DNA of 64,000 nucleotides from Parabacteroides distasonis (GCA_021531775.1 JAFBIU010000003.1:1-64000), one strand, 5' to 3'. Counted from the first letter of the stretch, positions 1 to 8,823 are shown. Numbers and translations are program-made. Notes: a model not told the origin generated them from the sequence alone.

Positions 1-144
1 GATTTAACACTCAAAATTAAACAAATTTGGTGATATAAGCAAGGATTATCCGAATCAACATCTTGATTCCCAGGATTACTTCGTTTATTTAGTGACCCCT
101 AAGTAGGCTGGTTAGGAAACCCCGCTGAACCGGGAAAAAGAAAT

Positions 145-181
145 CGGCCTGGCCACTCCATAAACCCGGATGACCAGACCG
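145..181 (-). terminator. Hairpin, probable terminator after xylanase
   Basis: Read on the minus strand, 172-181 and 145-154 form a 10-bp stem that is complete if two G-U pairs are allowed; on the plus strand the same two positions are mismatches, so the stem favours minus-strand transcription. The minus-strand sequence after the stem is T-rich, then a second short stem (cccg/cggg, 121-134) follows. It lies about 75 bases past the xylanase stop. The rest of 1-254 shows no gene. Confidence 0.5.
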
Positions 182-254
182 ACATAAACTCCCTACCTGT
201 CTCTAATTTGTAGAACGCACACGCATATCTACAATCTTCATGACTTTGTAATTA

Positions 255-1805
255 TTATTTTAAATGATACGTTACTGTTTGTTCGTTACCAGCCTTGTCG
301 GTATAGGTAATCTCATAATTGCCACGGAAACCGCGGAACTTCACCTCCCCGTTCTTACCCGCTTTCACCTCTGTCTCCGTCTTCCACGCATGGTTGATCA
401 GGTTCTCCAAGGCATAGTAAGAGAGTTTCGGGCTCATGTCCCGGAAGAAGAGGCCCGATACGGAGGGTTCGCCCGGTGCTCCGCAGTCATCGACCACATT
501 CCACCACGTGATACCCATCATGTTCTTGCAGCTGAACCAAAGGCGGTAGAGGTTCTGTGCGATCACCGCCTGAATCTGCTGACCCTTCAGGTCTGAACCC
601 AGTGAGGTGATCGTAATCTCGCTCAGGTGAATCGGCAGACCGGTCTCGGTCAGACTGTTCATCAGCTTCCAGATCTGAGTCGGAGTCTGGATCTCCTTAC
701 CGGCAGCAATGTCCAAACACTGTTTCGGGTCAAACAGGTGCATCTGCGAACCGGCCACATCAATCCGTGCCCCTCGCTTCTGCAAGTCCTTGATCTGTTC
801 GGCATATTCCGGACCACCCCAATAGTCGTTGATGTTCATCAGGGCATTCTCCGACACCACACTGGCCGTCGTCTTGAAAGCCTCGAAGGTATAGTCGCCC
901 GGCATGAAGCCATAGTTACTCTTGCACAATTTCGATCCCGGCACCATCGCCCCTTTCGCATAGTCCTGGGCACTCTCGTTCACCACATCCCAGCTGCTCA
1001 CCCGATCTCCGTAATACTTGACGATCTCGGTGATACGCTTGTCAATCAACTGTTGCAGTTTGGAACCCAACTCCGGCAACTTCGCTTCCAGTTCAGCCAA
1101 CGTCGCCTTTTCGAAAGCCGGGGTCATCTTATCCCCATTCAAGAAGTTCTTCTCGTCGGCATATTCGGCTACATACTGTTTCAGCGTCTCCCGCTCCTCG
1201 TCCGTCAGGAGCTGATCGACAATCCAGTTCGGATGATGCCAACGGCGGCTACCCCAGGTCAATGGATGGCCATGCACCGGCACACCGTGGCTTTCGCAAT
1301 ACTCGATACAGGGATCGGGAGCCGGACGACGCCAATGCGGCTGATGCTTCGGATCGGTCTGCTGGTTCCAGTAGGCCTCCCGGTCCCAATACTCCTCGCG
1401 GAAACGGGGACGGTTCGGTTGCATCTCGAAGGGTTCCCAGTAAAAGGCCACGGTTGCCCGGTTGAAGAGGGTTCCATACAGCTCCTTGTACTTCTGGTTG
1501 GCGGCCGGTGAACCCAACTGGTTGAAGTTGAACATGTGGGCACCAAACACAAAGTCATGACTGACCTGCTTGATCTGTACCGAGGTTCCCTTGGCGGCAT
1601 TGTCCAAATAGATGACACCATTCGCCTTGCGGTATTTCTCGATATCCTGATCAATCTGTTTCTGCACCTTCGGATTCCAGATCTTCCAGTACGCTTCGCT
1701 CATAATGTGATCCTTATCCTCTTGCTGGGAGGTCGGGAAACTCTGCTGGGCAGCCACGCCTAAACTGACGCAGGCCAGACCCAAAACACAAATCATACGT
1801 TTCAT
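255..1805 (-). CDS. Secreted endo-1,4-beta-xylanase, GH10 family
   Basis: A GH10 endo-xylanase expected to cleave the xylan backbone outside the cytoplasm. The ATG at 1805 is preferred over the upstream TTG at 1811 because it opens a clear signal peptide (MKRMICVLGLACVSLGVAAQ). Counting from the TTG-initiated form, the acid/base Glu is E279 in WDVVNE and the nucleophile is E398 in HLSE; the substrate-cleft motif HGHPLTW is near 180. The 518 residues include roughly 80 before the barrel and a short C-terminal beta extension. It is a lone gene: no SusC/SusD pair or other xylan enzyme adjoins it. A degenerate promoter lies upstream. Family assignment is firm; actual substrate is inferred. Confidence 0.93.
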   Translation of the reverse strand: MKRMICVLGLACVSLGVAAQQSFPTSQQEDKDHIMSEAYWKIWNPKVQKQIDQDIEKYRKANGVIYLDNAAKGTSVQIKQVSHDFVFGAHMFNFNQLGSPAANQKYKELYGTLFNRATVAFYWEPFEMQPNRPRFREEYWDREAYWNQQTDPKHQPHWRRPAPDPCIEYCESHGVPVHGHPLTWGSRRWHHPNWIVDQLLTDEERETLKQYVAEYADEKNFLNGDKMTPAFEKATLAELEAKLPELGSKLQQLIDKRITEIVKYYGDRVSSWDVVNESAQDYAKGAMVPGSKLCKSNYGFMPGDYTFEAFKTTASVVSENALMNINDYWGGPEYAEQIKDLQKRGARIDVAGSQMHLFDPKQCLDIAAGKEIQTPTQIWKLMNSLTETGLPIHLSEITITSLGSDLKGQQIQAVIAQNLYRLWFSCKNMMGITWWNVVDDCGAPGEPSVSGLFFRDMSPKLSYYALENLINHAWKTETEVKAGKNGEVKFRGFRGNYEITYTDKAGNEQTVTYHLK

Positions 1806-1850
1806 ACACAACTGGTATTAATCAACAATAGGTTCGTAAACGCTCTTTCA

Positions 1851-1882
1851 CAAAGAAAACGTTTTTCGGTTGTTCCTCCAAA
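1851..1882 (-). promoter_or_regulatory. Possible xylanase promoter
   Basis: On the minus strand TTTG (1879-1882) is followed after 20 bp by TTTCTTTG (1851-1858), one mismatch from the Bacteroides -7 consensus TAnnTTTG. It sits about 45 bases upstream of the ATG. Confidence 0.4.
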
Positions 1883-1957
1883 TTTATTGGATAAAAGATC
1901 AATATTGTCAATTCTATATACGGGGTAAGCCTATCAATTTTTCGATTATCATGATTC

Positions 1958-3103
1958 TTATAAATTCTGATTCAAAAAATAAATAGAATCTTTTCTCCAT
2001 TGATCTAGTATAGCATCTACATGCTCCCAATCAATTTCAGTAGCATGAACCAATTGATCCAATTTGAAATCTGATTGAACTAAACGTTCTTCCAAACCAA
2101 ACAGTTCTAACAAGGATTTAATTCTACTGAGCCCTCGTTGTTCATTGCTACAAACCCAAAAGGGTACATGAAATAAAATAGAGAAGACACACGCATGGAA
2201 AGAATCTGTGATTATATACTTAGCCGATGCGAAACCATTCAACCAATTTTCTACTGGCGCAGTACGATCTGGTACACCTTCAATCCTATTTGGAGAACTA
2301 TCGAGAAGACCATTTACATCAAACAATTGTAAACGTAATGATTCAGAGAACTGATGTTGGAACATTGATTTCCAGTTTGTAGGATCCAGAATATAACTGA
2401 ATATCTCTCCTTGATGATTTATCTGTGGTAATAATACACGATAGTCATTTGCATTTAACAACATCGTTGGATCCAAAACATGAATAGCATGTTGACCTAA
2501 GTAATTCTCACACAATTGTACTCCTGATTCTTCTCTTACAGATATTGCATCAAATTTAGCAAGTAGAGAGCGACATTGAGCCGTCTCTTTCAATGAAAAG
2601 GTCCAAGTATCCACTCCAAAAGATGCAGCATAAGCAATTCGCTTAACTGACTGTTCTTTCAAAAACGAGAAGAAATATCTCGAAATAGGCTTTGCGTACA
2701 AAGGGCGCCACACTTGATCACTTCCTACAATATACGCATCAAACTGGTACTGGGATTGTAATTGGGACCACTCTTTAACCGTACATACAATATCTGTATG
2801 AGGCTGAATATACAATTCCGTAAACCGTCTTGCATTCCGATAAACTGTTTCATACTCTTTACGGATACGTTTTTCATAAAAGATTTCCAAAGTGCGTTTA
2901 CCCAACATGAATTTTTGAATCGAATTTATACAATACTTGATATATTCAGCACATTTTGAGATTCCAGATCTGTATTTAAAAGGCTGATTATTAATCAAGA
3001 TAGGTTCATGCCCTAACCGCTTTAGTACTGTCATCAGAGCATAAGCCTGTAATATACCTCCATAATTGGTATGTAACCGTAATGTCAAAACTGCAATTCT
3101 CAT
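1958..3103 (-). CDS. Polysaccharide pyruvyl transferase family protein
   Basis: A member of the polysaccharide pyruvyl transferase family (PF04230 type), which adds ketal-linked pyruvate from phosphoenolpyruvate to sugars of surface polymers. The N-terminus (MRIAVLTLRLHTNYGG) and the motifs AYIVGSDQVW and the late DSFHACVFS are characteristic. The ATG at 3103 is chosen over an in-frame upstream start because it begins at this conserved N-terminus and sits three bases after the stop of the FrhB-like gene, implying translational coupling. The region is A/T-rich, typical of variable capsule genes. No clear terminator follows. The acceptor sugar cannot be read from sequence. Confidence 0.88.
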   Translation of the reverse strand: MRIAVLTLRLHTNYGGILQAYALMTVLKRLGHEPILINNQPFKYRSGISKCAEYIKYCINSIQKFMLGKRTLEIFYEKRIRKEYETVYRNARRFTELYIQPHTDIVCTVKEWSQLQSQYQFDAYIVGSDQVWRPLYAKPISRYFFSFLKEQSVKRIAYAASFGVDTWTFSLKETAQCRSLLAKFDAISVREESGVQLCENYLGQHAIHVLDPTMLLNANDYRVLLPQINHQGEIFSYILDPTNWKSMFQHQFSESLRLQLFDVNGLLDSSPNRIEGVPDRTAPVENWLNGFASAKYIITDSFHACVFSILFHVPFWVCSNEQRGLSRIKSLLELFGLEERLVQSDFKLDQLVHATEIDWEHVDAILDQWRKDSIYFLNQNL

Positions 3104-3105
3104 GA

Positions 3106-4248
3106 TTAACCCTTTCGTCCTATATGTTTGAACCAACCTATTATTCCTCGTTTCTTTAAAAGTATATTTACCATAAAAGAAAATGGTAAATGAAATGAGA
3201 GACCTACATAAAACAAGTATCGTTTCAACCGCAAAGGGGGATTAACCGGTTTTGCGATGGAATGATTATATCTCACTATCTGTTCAAAAGAAGCAGACAA
3301 AGGGTACTTGGCAATAGGTAAAAGATCCAATACTTGTTGAGCTTTTGATGTATGCACAAAAGCAATGCCTATTCCCAGGTCATCATCCAGTTCCGGTTGA
3401 AGAGAGTGGACACCCCAATAATCAGCCAAAGTAAAATCACTACCTGCAGCAAAAGATTTTGAAGGACAATGATAACAAACAGGCCTTAGAAGAGAATCTG
3501 ACAAATAGGCTTTCATATAATTATTCTGCTTATGTACTTCCTGAATTCGATGAGTTTGCCAATTACATACAAAACTGTAATTCTTCCAACCCGTCTTTTT
3601 GTTTCGGAAGTCAATATCAGTAATCTTCGATACAGATTGATCTGTTAATTCCATGAGATACGATCGCCAGATGCGCTCACTGGGAACCCCATGACAAACT
3701 ACTTCAACAGTCAATAAACGTTCCGGCTTCGTTTTCAGAAAAAGGCTCAAGGCTGCTATTTGGCAAGAAGTTCCAGAGAATAGCACCCATCTTCCTGCTT
3801 GCAAAAATGCTTTAACCTGTTTAAAGGAATCTCCCAAATGACTTTGTACGTATTTAGAACCTCTAAAATAGGCCAAACCGTCAACGGTCTCCGTATAAGC
3901 ATGTTCTACAGTCCATTCTTTGGTAAAACGAGCCCCAAAAACTACACCCTGTTGTTGTAACACCCACAAGGACAGCTCGGTAAAAAAGCCACCCGATGAA
4001 CTTTGCCTCCGTAGTTCCTCCTGATTGGATTGAACTGCAAATGTCAGCAAGGGTGTGTTTTCTGCTTGTTTGTTGAGACATGGACACACCCGTTCACACT
4101 TGCCACACTTGATGCATTTGTCTATTTGTTCAACCACAGGATAATAAAATCCCTCAAGATCTACTTTCATCTCTATACAGGAGACTGGACAAACTTGAAC
4201 ACAAGCATTACAACCACAACATTGTTCTTTTTTGGTGATATGAATCAT
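3106..4248 (-). CDS. FrhB-like Fe-S protein of polysaccharide locus
   Basis: A 380-residue protein with two N-terminal 4Fe-4S motifs (C10-x2-C13-x2-C16-x3-C20 and C45-x2-C48-x2-C51-x3-C55), then a coenzyme F420 hydrogenase/dehydrogenase beta-subunit-like domain with an SSSGGFFTELS stretch near 80 and a CHGVPS motif. Relatives are common in bacterial exopolysaccharide clusters, often next to pyruvyl transferases; an F420 role is unlikely in Bacteroidota. Flavin-dependent redox modification of a sugar or lipid carrier is an inference. It overlaps the flippase by 4 bases and nearly abuts the pyruvyl transferase, so the three genes form one operon. Confidence 0.85.
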   Translation of the reverse strand: MIHITKKEQCCGCNACVQVCPVSCIEMKVDLEGFYYPVVEQIDKCIKCGKCERVCPCLNKQAENTPLLTFAVQSNQEELRRQSSSGGFFTELSLWVLQQQGVVFGARFTKEWTVEHAYTETVDGLAYFRGSKYVQSHLGDSFKQVKAFLQAGRWVLFSGTSCQIAALSLFLKTKPERLLTVEVVCHGVPSERIWRSYLMELTDQSVSKITDIDFRNKKTGWKNYSFVCNWQTHRIQEVHKQNNYMKAYLSDSLLRPVCYHCPSKSFAAGSDFTLADYWGVHSLQPELDDDLGIGIAFVHTSKAQQVLDLLPIAKYPLSASFEQIVRYNHSIAKPVNPPLRLKRYLFYVGLSFHLPFSFMVNILLKKRGIIGWFKHIGRKG

Positions 4249-5789
4249 ACGAATCTTTGCTTAAATTGGACAACCTTATTCTGAATATATTCTCTTTCAT
4301 TACGTTCCAAGCCAAGAATATATCCCCAAAATAAAACAGACATACATGAGGTAAACACAACGATGATCACACGTATGATACCTGCATCCATTACATAATA
4401 ACAGACCATAGGCAGCCAACATACCACCAGACAAACTCTCAATAAAGGAATGATAGCCCGTTGGAAATAGATTTGTAATGAGATACCTATCAATCTACGT
4501 ATCATCCATAAGCGAACAAATTGGGCGAGGATCACTACACATAAATGCACAACAAAAACGGATTGTGGATCTCCCCCCATTTTCAAAACAAGATAAGAGA
4601 CTGGAACAATAAGTAGCAGAATACCTCCAACTATAATCTGGTAATTCCGTATATGGCCTGTCGCTTGTGCGGAAGTTATCAATGGATTAGCAAAAACATC
4701 AACCATTGTTGTCAATAAGATAATTCTCAAAAAAGTAACCGTATGCTCAGGCACCAGATACAACCACAATTGCAATACTTGTTCCGTTTCGATCATTAAC
4801 GGTAGAGCCATCAATAACAATAACAAAAATGAGTACTTTGAACTACCGATAATCAAATTATACATATATTCTTTGTTCCCGGCGGCATAAGATTTCATGA
4901 TCTGTGGATTAATAGCCGTCTGAAAACTATTGCAAAAATTATTGAGTGTTCCTTGCAACTGTACAGCTACAGCACGTGCAGCATTGACAGTTGGTCCAAA
5001 AAAGATATTCAATAACACATTGACACCTTGCGTAAAACCAACATAGGCCATATTACCGAATAGATTCCAAACGGCAAAACTCGACATCCGTTTTAACAAG
5101 ACACGATCCCAAACAAAAAACAAACGTGTCTCCGGTAAATGTTTCCGGCAATACAATACATAGATAAACCGAATAAATAGAGAAATCGAAAACAGTAATA
5201 ACGAATATGATATCAATTTGTCGTAAGCCAGATATGACAACATAATAACAGCTACCAAACGCATCGTAATGTCTAACATCGAAATATAAGCGAATACATC
5301 CATACGTTCATGAGCAATGATGGACGCATTATAGGGTACACTCATAATCAGTGTAATACAATTCAAAACTGATATTTGATATACCCACATGGCAACTGCC
5401 AATCGTTCAGATGGAATAATCAATTTGTGATAAAACAGCCATAATCCGATCGTTTCTGCAAAGAACAGAATCATCAATGAGATGATTAGATGGATCAATG
5501 TACTGGTTGAAAAAACAATCCGTAGATAACTATGATTCCCTTTTCCCATTTCAATCGTGAGAAAACGTTGCGTAGAGGAGGCCATGGCCGCATTCAAAAA
5601 GGAAAAGAGCATTACTACTCCTCCCACAACATTATAAATACCATAATCTTCTACACCCAAAATATTCAAGACCAGTCGAGAGGTCACTAATGAAATGCAG
5701 ACATTGAACAACATCCGCATGTAGAGCAATAGCGTATTCTTCGCTATCCGTTTGGTATTATCTGTTTGTGTTTGTTCGCCCACGATCAT
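4245..5789 (-). CDS. Polysaccharide flippase, Wzx/MATE type
   Basis: A very hydrophobic 514-residue inner-membrane protein with about 12-14 predicted helices, starting with the stretch NTLLLYMRMLFNVCISLVTS typical of RfbX/Wzx-like exporters of the MVF/MATE superfamily. Such proteins flip undecaprenyl-linked repeat units to the periplasm. It is the first gene of the minus-strand flippase / FrhB / pyruvyl transferase operon. A -7 element lies about 20 bases upstream of the ATG. It is divergent from the GT2 gene, with AT-rich inverted repeats between them. Substrate is unknown. Confidence 0.88.
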   Translation of the reverse strand: MIVGEQTQTDNTKRIAKNTLLLYMRMLFNVCISLVTSRLVLNILGVEDYGIYNVVGGVVMLFSFLNAAMASSTQRFLTIEMGKGNHSYLRIVFSTSTLIHLIISLMILFFAETIGLWLFYHKLIIPSERLAVAMWVYQISVLNCITLIMSVPYNASIIAHERMDVFAYISMLDITMRLVAVIMLSYLAYDKLISYSLLLFSISLFIRFIYVLYCRKHLPETRLFFVWDRVLLKRMSSFAVWNLFGNMAYVGFTQGVNVLLNIFFGPTVNAARAVAVQLQGTLNNFCNSFQTAINPQIMKSYAAGNKEYMYNLIIGSSKYSFLLLLLMALPLMIETEQVLQLWLYLVPEHTVTFLRIILLTTMVDVFANPLITSAQATGHIRNYQIIVGGILLLIVPVSYLVLKMGGDPQSVFVVHLCVVILAQFVRLWMIRRLIGISLQIYFQRAIIPLLRVCLVVCWLPMVCYYVMDAGIIRVIIVVFTSCMSVLFWGYILGLERNEREYIQNKVVQFKQRFV

Positions 5790-5810
5790 CCTTTTTTATG
5801 TAAACGGATA

Positions 5811-5818
5811 CAAAGGTA
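5811..5818 (-). promoter_or_regulatory. -7 box of flippase operon
   Basis: Minus-strand TACCTTTG is an exact match to TAnnTTTG, 22 bases upstream of the flippase ATG. No convincing -33 TTTG was found. Confidence 0.55.
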
Positions 5819-5853
5819 AGATATTGTCCTTTGATAAGGAAGCGAGGTGCAGA

Positions 5854-5926
5854 TTTATTCAAAAACTCCATCATAGTGAATAAAAAAGGTACTATTTTGT
5901 TCAGTATAGTGTATTTATTGAATAAA
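5854..5926. repeat. AT-rich inverted repeats between divergent genes
   Basis: TTTATTCA (5854-5861) and TGAATAAA (5877-5884) are perfect inverted partners. A third related element, the 13-bp palindrome TTTATTGAATAAA, lies at 5914-5926 just before the GT2 -7 box. They could be operators for the divergent flippase and GT2 promoters, or chance in AT-rich DNA. Confidence 0.4.
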
Positions 5927-5931
5927 ACCAT

Positions 5932-5939
5932 TACTTTTG
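5932..5939 (+). promoter_or_regulatory. -7 box of GT2-LicD unit
   Basis: TACTTTTG matches TAnnTTTG exactly and lies 24 bases before the GT2 start. No well-spaced -33 element is visible. Confidence 0.5.
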
Positions 5940-5963
5940 TTCTTGTGACAACGATTAAACTAA

Positions 5964-6998
5964 ATGATGAATACAGTTTCTATATCGATTATTGTTCCGG
6001 TCTATCAAGCGGCAGCCTATTTGGAGGCATGTCTGGAAAGCATTCGTCAGCAGACTTTTACTGACTTTGAAGTCTGGTTGATTGATGATGGCAGTCCGGA
6101 CAATTCGGGAGCCATCTGCGATGCCTTTGCAACACAAGATCCCCGTTTCCGGGTGATCCATCAGCCTAACGGAGGAGTCAGTTCCGCCCGTAACAAGGGA
6201 TTGGAGCAGGCTCAAGGCGAATGGATCTGCTTTGTCGATTCGGATGATACCATCGGTAAGGACTATTTATCCACACTATATGCAGCCGTGCAGGGGGAAC
6301 CAGACCTGCTGATCATCCAGGGCTTCCAAACGATTTATCCCCAGAGGAAAGAGATCCGTTCGTTCGAAACACATCACTATGATGCCTCAGAAATTCATCG
6401 GACCTTTGAAGAGTTGCGCATCAACCGATGTGGATTTCCTTTCGGAAAACTCTATAACCGGCAGATCATCCAACAATATCAGCTTCGGTTCGACGAGCAG
6501 ATCCATTATGCAGAAGATGTCATGTTCATGTTAGGGTATCTTTGCCACGTATCCGCTATCCAGACAGTAGCCGGTTGCGAATACCAGTATTATGTGCGGA
6601 ACAACGCCTCCCTTTCGCAACGGATCTTCACGTATGAATCGGAACATGCCTGTTACCGGACCTATCTGGCCCGGATGCAAACCCTCCGTGAACGGTTTCA
6701 CTTGACCGAAGCAGCTTTGAAGAACCCCTATAATGTGATTTCTGAATACTTGATCCGTCGGGCAGTCGGATCGCTCTACCAAGCATCCACGTGTAAGCCC
6801 AGACGGGAACGCTTGTCTATTTTGAGGAGCATCAGCCCTGCAGAGATCCGTTTCCTGCAACAGTATTATCGGGATTGTAATTGGTTTCACAAGGTGACGG
6901 TTTTTCTGCTTTCTAAACATTATTACTATCTTTGCGACCTATTGAATCAGGGCATTGTCGCAGGACGTGCCTATAAACAACAACTTTTAAAACGTTAG
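5964..6998 (+). CDS. Glycosyltransferase family 2
   Basis: A GT-A fold transferase that would add a sugar from a nucleotide donor to a growing surface glycan at the inner membrane face. It opens with SIIVPVYQAAAYLEACLESI, has LIDDGSPDNSG and the metal-binding FVDSDDTIG, all standard for GT2. The 344 residues include a variable C-terminal half with several aromatic-rich helices (HYYYLCDLL). It is followed after 12 bases by a LicD gene in the same direction, so the two likely share a transcript. Sugar specificity cannot be deduced. Base composition is less A/T-rich than the flippase operon on its left. Confidence 0.92.
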   Translation: MMNTVSISIIVPVYQAAAYLEACLESIRQQTFTDFEVWLIDDGSPDNSGAICDAFATQDPRFRVIHQPNGGVSSARNKGLEQAQGEWICFVDSDDTIGKDYLSTLYAAVQGEPDLLIIQGFQTIYPQRKEIRSFETHHYDASEIHRTFEELRINRCGFPFGKLYNRQIIQQYQLRFDEQIHYAEDVMFMLGYLCHVSAIQTVAGCEYQYYVRNNASLSQRIFTYESEHACYRTYLARMQTLRERFHLTEAALKNPYNVISEYLIRRAVGSLYQASTCKPRRERLSILRSISPAEIRFLQQYYRDCNWFHKVTVFLLSKHYYYLCDLLNQGIVAGRAYKQQLLKR

Positions 6999-7010
6999 CA
7001 GAAGAAGAGC

Positions 7011-7823
7011 ATGTCTTTACGACGAATTGATATGGCAGAATGTCATCAGATCCTGTTGCAAACTGCAGCCTGTTTCGACCAGCTTTGTAACAAGCATGAC
7101 ATTCCTTATTATATGTTGGGTGGCACTATGTTGGGGGCAATCCGACATCAAGGGTTCATTCCATGGGATGATGATATGGACTTTGGCATTCCACGCCCCT
7201 ATTTCGATACCTTCATCCAGTATGCGGAACGGGAGCTGCCCGCCGCATACGAGGTCTTGACGCGCCACAATGCACCGGCCATTCAGAAAGGGCTGATCAA
7301 GATCCAACTGAAAGGGAGTAAACTGATCGAACAGGTATTTGGGGACAATGACACCCAATTCTTCAACGGCATTGCAATCGATGTCTTCCCGTTGGATGGT
7401 TGTCAGTTGGCTTCGTGGCAGGATCGTTGGTTGGTCAAGCAGATCTTTCTGTTGATTCGGATGCAGGAGGGACGGTTCTGCTCGTTGGATATTCGTACGG
7501 GACTCAAAAAGGTGGCAGCTGCCTTCATCAAGGCCTTACCCATCGATGACAACCAACTAGCCAACCGGATCGATCGGCTGTTACAAAGTTGGGATTATGA
7601 CTCATCGGATTATGTGTCCAATGCGTATGGTCATTGGAAGGAGCGGGAAATCATCCCCCGTCGTGTCTTTGACACTCCCAAACGGTATGGTTTCGGTCCG
7701 CTGGTCCTGTCAGGTCCCGCTGATTACGATACCTATTTGAAATCGCTCTATGGCAACTATATGCAGCTTCCGCCCAAAGAGCAGCAGCTGACTCATGCCG
7801 ATGAGATCTATGTTCAGGAGTGA
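7011..7823 (+). CDS. LicD family phosphotransferase
   Basis: A LicD/FKTN-type nucleotidyl-/phosphotransferase. The family transfers phosphocholine, phosphoethanolamine or other phospho groups to cell-surface glycans. The hallmark YYMLGGTMLGAIRHQGFIPW followed by DDDMDFGI (roughly residues 38-64) contains the metal-binding Asp cluster, and a second acidic IDVFPLDG follows near 122. At 270 residues it is the usual size. It lies 12 bases after GT2, pointing to decoration of the same polysaccharide. The donor group is not evident from sequence. Confidence 0.9.
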   Translation: MSLRRIDMAECHQILLQTAACFDQLCNKHDIPYYMLGGTMLGAIRHQGFIPWDDDMDFGIPRPYFDTFIQYAERELPAAYEVLTRHNAPAIQKGLIKIQLKGSKLIEQVFGDNDTQFFNGIAIDVFPLDGCQLASWQDRWLVKQIFLLIRMQEGRFCSLDIRTGLKKVAAAFIKALPIDDNQLANRIDRLLQSWDYDSSDYVSNAYGHWKEREIIPRRVFDTPKRYGFGPLVLSGPADYDTYLKSLYGNYMQLPPKEQQLTHADEIYVQE

Positions 7824-7859
7824 AGTTTAACAGATAGAGCACCTCTTTTATCAGAAAAA

Positions 7860-7869
7860 AGTTGCAACT
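7860..7869. promoter_or_regulatory. Small palindrome ahead of zeta-like module
   Basis: AGTTGCAACT is a perfect 10-bp palindrome 25 bases upstream of the small partner gene's ATG, followed by a TTTAC that could be a degenerate -7 element. It is a candidate autoregulatory site only. Confidence 0.25.
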
Positions 7870-7894
7870 TTACACTCAGAAAAGTCATAGAGTT

Positions 7895-8176
7895 ATGTGT
7901 ACGTACAAGGATTTAGACAATATACAGCTCCCAAACGGCAAGACTGCCAGTGTGGCCAATCGTGATGCGCATCGTGAGATCGAGCATATCTATCTCGACT
8001 CATGGCGACGTGGAATTTCTGTGCCTTTCTTCGACAATGACGGAAACACCTATTTAGCTAACCCGGATGGTAGCGAAGACCGGGTAAAATTGGACCGCCT
8101 TACCCGTACTTATCGTGTTCTCCATCGTACGGCTGCCCCGGGCAAAGGCCGCTATTCATATCTCATCACTCAATAG
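7895..8176 (+). CDS. Small protein preceding zeta-like kinase, putative antitoxin
   Basis: A 93-residue protein, start ATG 7895 (MCTYKDLDN), in preference to an upstream TTG that would run through the palindrome. I do not recognise a named domain. It is polar, has no membrane segment or signal, and contains HREIEHIYLDSWRRGISVPF followed by a FDNDGNTYLANPDGS stretch. It ends three bases before the zeta-toxin-like ATPase and the pair is isolated from neighbours, which is the gene order of an antitoxin-toxin operon. The antitoxin role is inferred from position and size; it could instead be an accessory or substrate-binding factor. Confidence 0.6.
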   Translation: MCTYKDLDNIQLPNGKTASVANRDAHREIEHIYLDSWRRGISVPFFDNDGNTYLANPDGSEDRVKLDRLTRTYRVLHRTAAPGKGRYSYLITQ

Positions 8177-8179
8177 ACC

Positions 8180-8782
8180 ATGGAACGTCGCCCTGAACTC
8201 ACCATCATTGCCGGTCCAAACGGAGCGGGCAAGAGCCGTCTCTGCCCTTTCTACGTCAGTACCAACTCGTTCGATGGTGACAAACTGATGCTTAACCTAT
8301 GCCGAGAGCATCCTAATTGGCCCGATCACTGGGTAAGTGGTACAGTAGCATCCATATTGGAAAAGCAAAAAAATGAGGCTTTGGAGCAGAAAAAAGACTT
8401 CGCCTTTGAGACCAATTTTTCGTCCGATATGGTATTACAGATGATAGAAACTTTCCGTAAATCCGAATTCAAAATTTCACTTGTCTATTTTGGACTTCTC
8501 TCTGAAGATATGAGTGTAAGTCGTGTTATCCATCGTGTGCAGACAGGTGGTCACGATGTTGCAGACGATGTCATCCGCTTCAACTTCCAAGAAGGACTAA
8601 AGAATGTGCAACAGCATCTCCACCTTTTTGACAATATCACCTTTATCGACAGTAACTCAGAGTATGGCCACATAATCGCCTTATACATCGGTAAAAGCCA
8701 CACCCATAAAGTTGTTGACAATCCTCCCCAATGGTTCCGAGAACAATTCGAACGACAGTTCGCAGAATTTATTGACAGATAG
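8180..8782 (+). CDS. Zeta-toxin-like P-loop kinase (COG4185 type)
   Basis: A 200-residue cytoplasmic P-loop protein. The Walker A motif is GPNGAGKS (residues 12-19). Then come FAFETNFSS, with the pattern of a zeta-type substrate/acid region, and RVQTGGHDVADDVIRFNF, which matches the R-x3-GGH segment conserved in zeta/PezT-related kinases. Zeta toxins phosphorylate UDP-N-acetylglucosamine and stop wall synthesis; whether this member shares that substrate is unknown, as COG4185 proteins are little studied. Paired three bases after a 93-residue partner. Downstream is a 507-base gap with repeats, which might mark an inserted module between polysaccharide genes. Confidence 0.78.
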   Translation: MERRPELTIIAGPNGAGKSRLCPFYVSTNSFDGDKLMLNLCREHPNWPDHWVSGTVASILEKQKNEALEQKKDFAFETNFSSDMVLQMIETFRKSEFKISLVYFGLLSEDMSVSRVIHRVQTGGHDVADDVIRFNFQEGLKNVQQHLHLFDNITFIDSNSEYGHIIALYIGKSHTHKVVDNPPQWFREQFERQFAEFIDR

Positions 8783-8823
8783 TTGTAGGAAAGCCATTAC
8801 TTCACTATTTCAAGGATTTTTCC

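Noticed and set aside
627-1511. 294-codon plus-strand frame over the xylanase
   Set aside because: Antisense shadow of the GH10 gene, whose catalytic motifs are intact on the minus strand.
3106-4248. F420-dependent hydrogenase subunit
   Set aside because: Only the domain family is shared; genomic context is glycan synthesis, and F420 is not expected in this phylum.
5811-5939. Invertible promoter between flippase and GT2
   Set aside because: The repeat arms are 8 bp, close together, and do not enclose a promoter in the way serine-invertase segments do.
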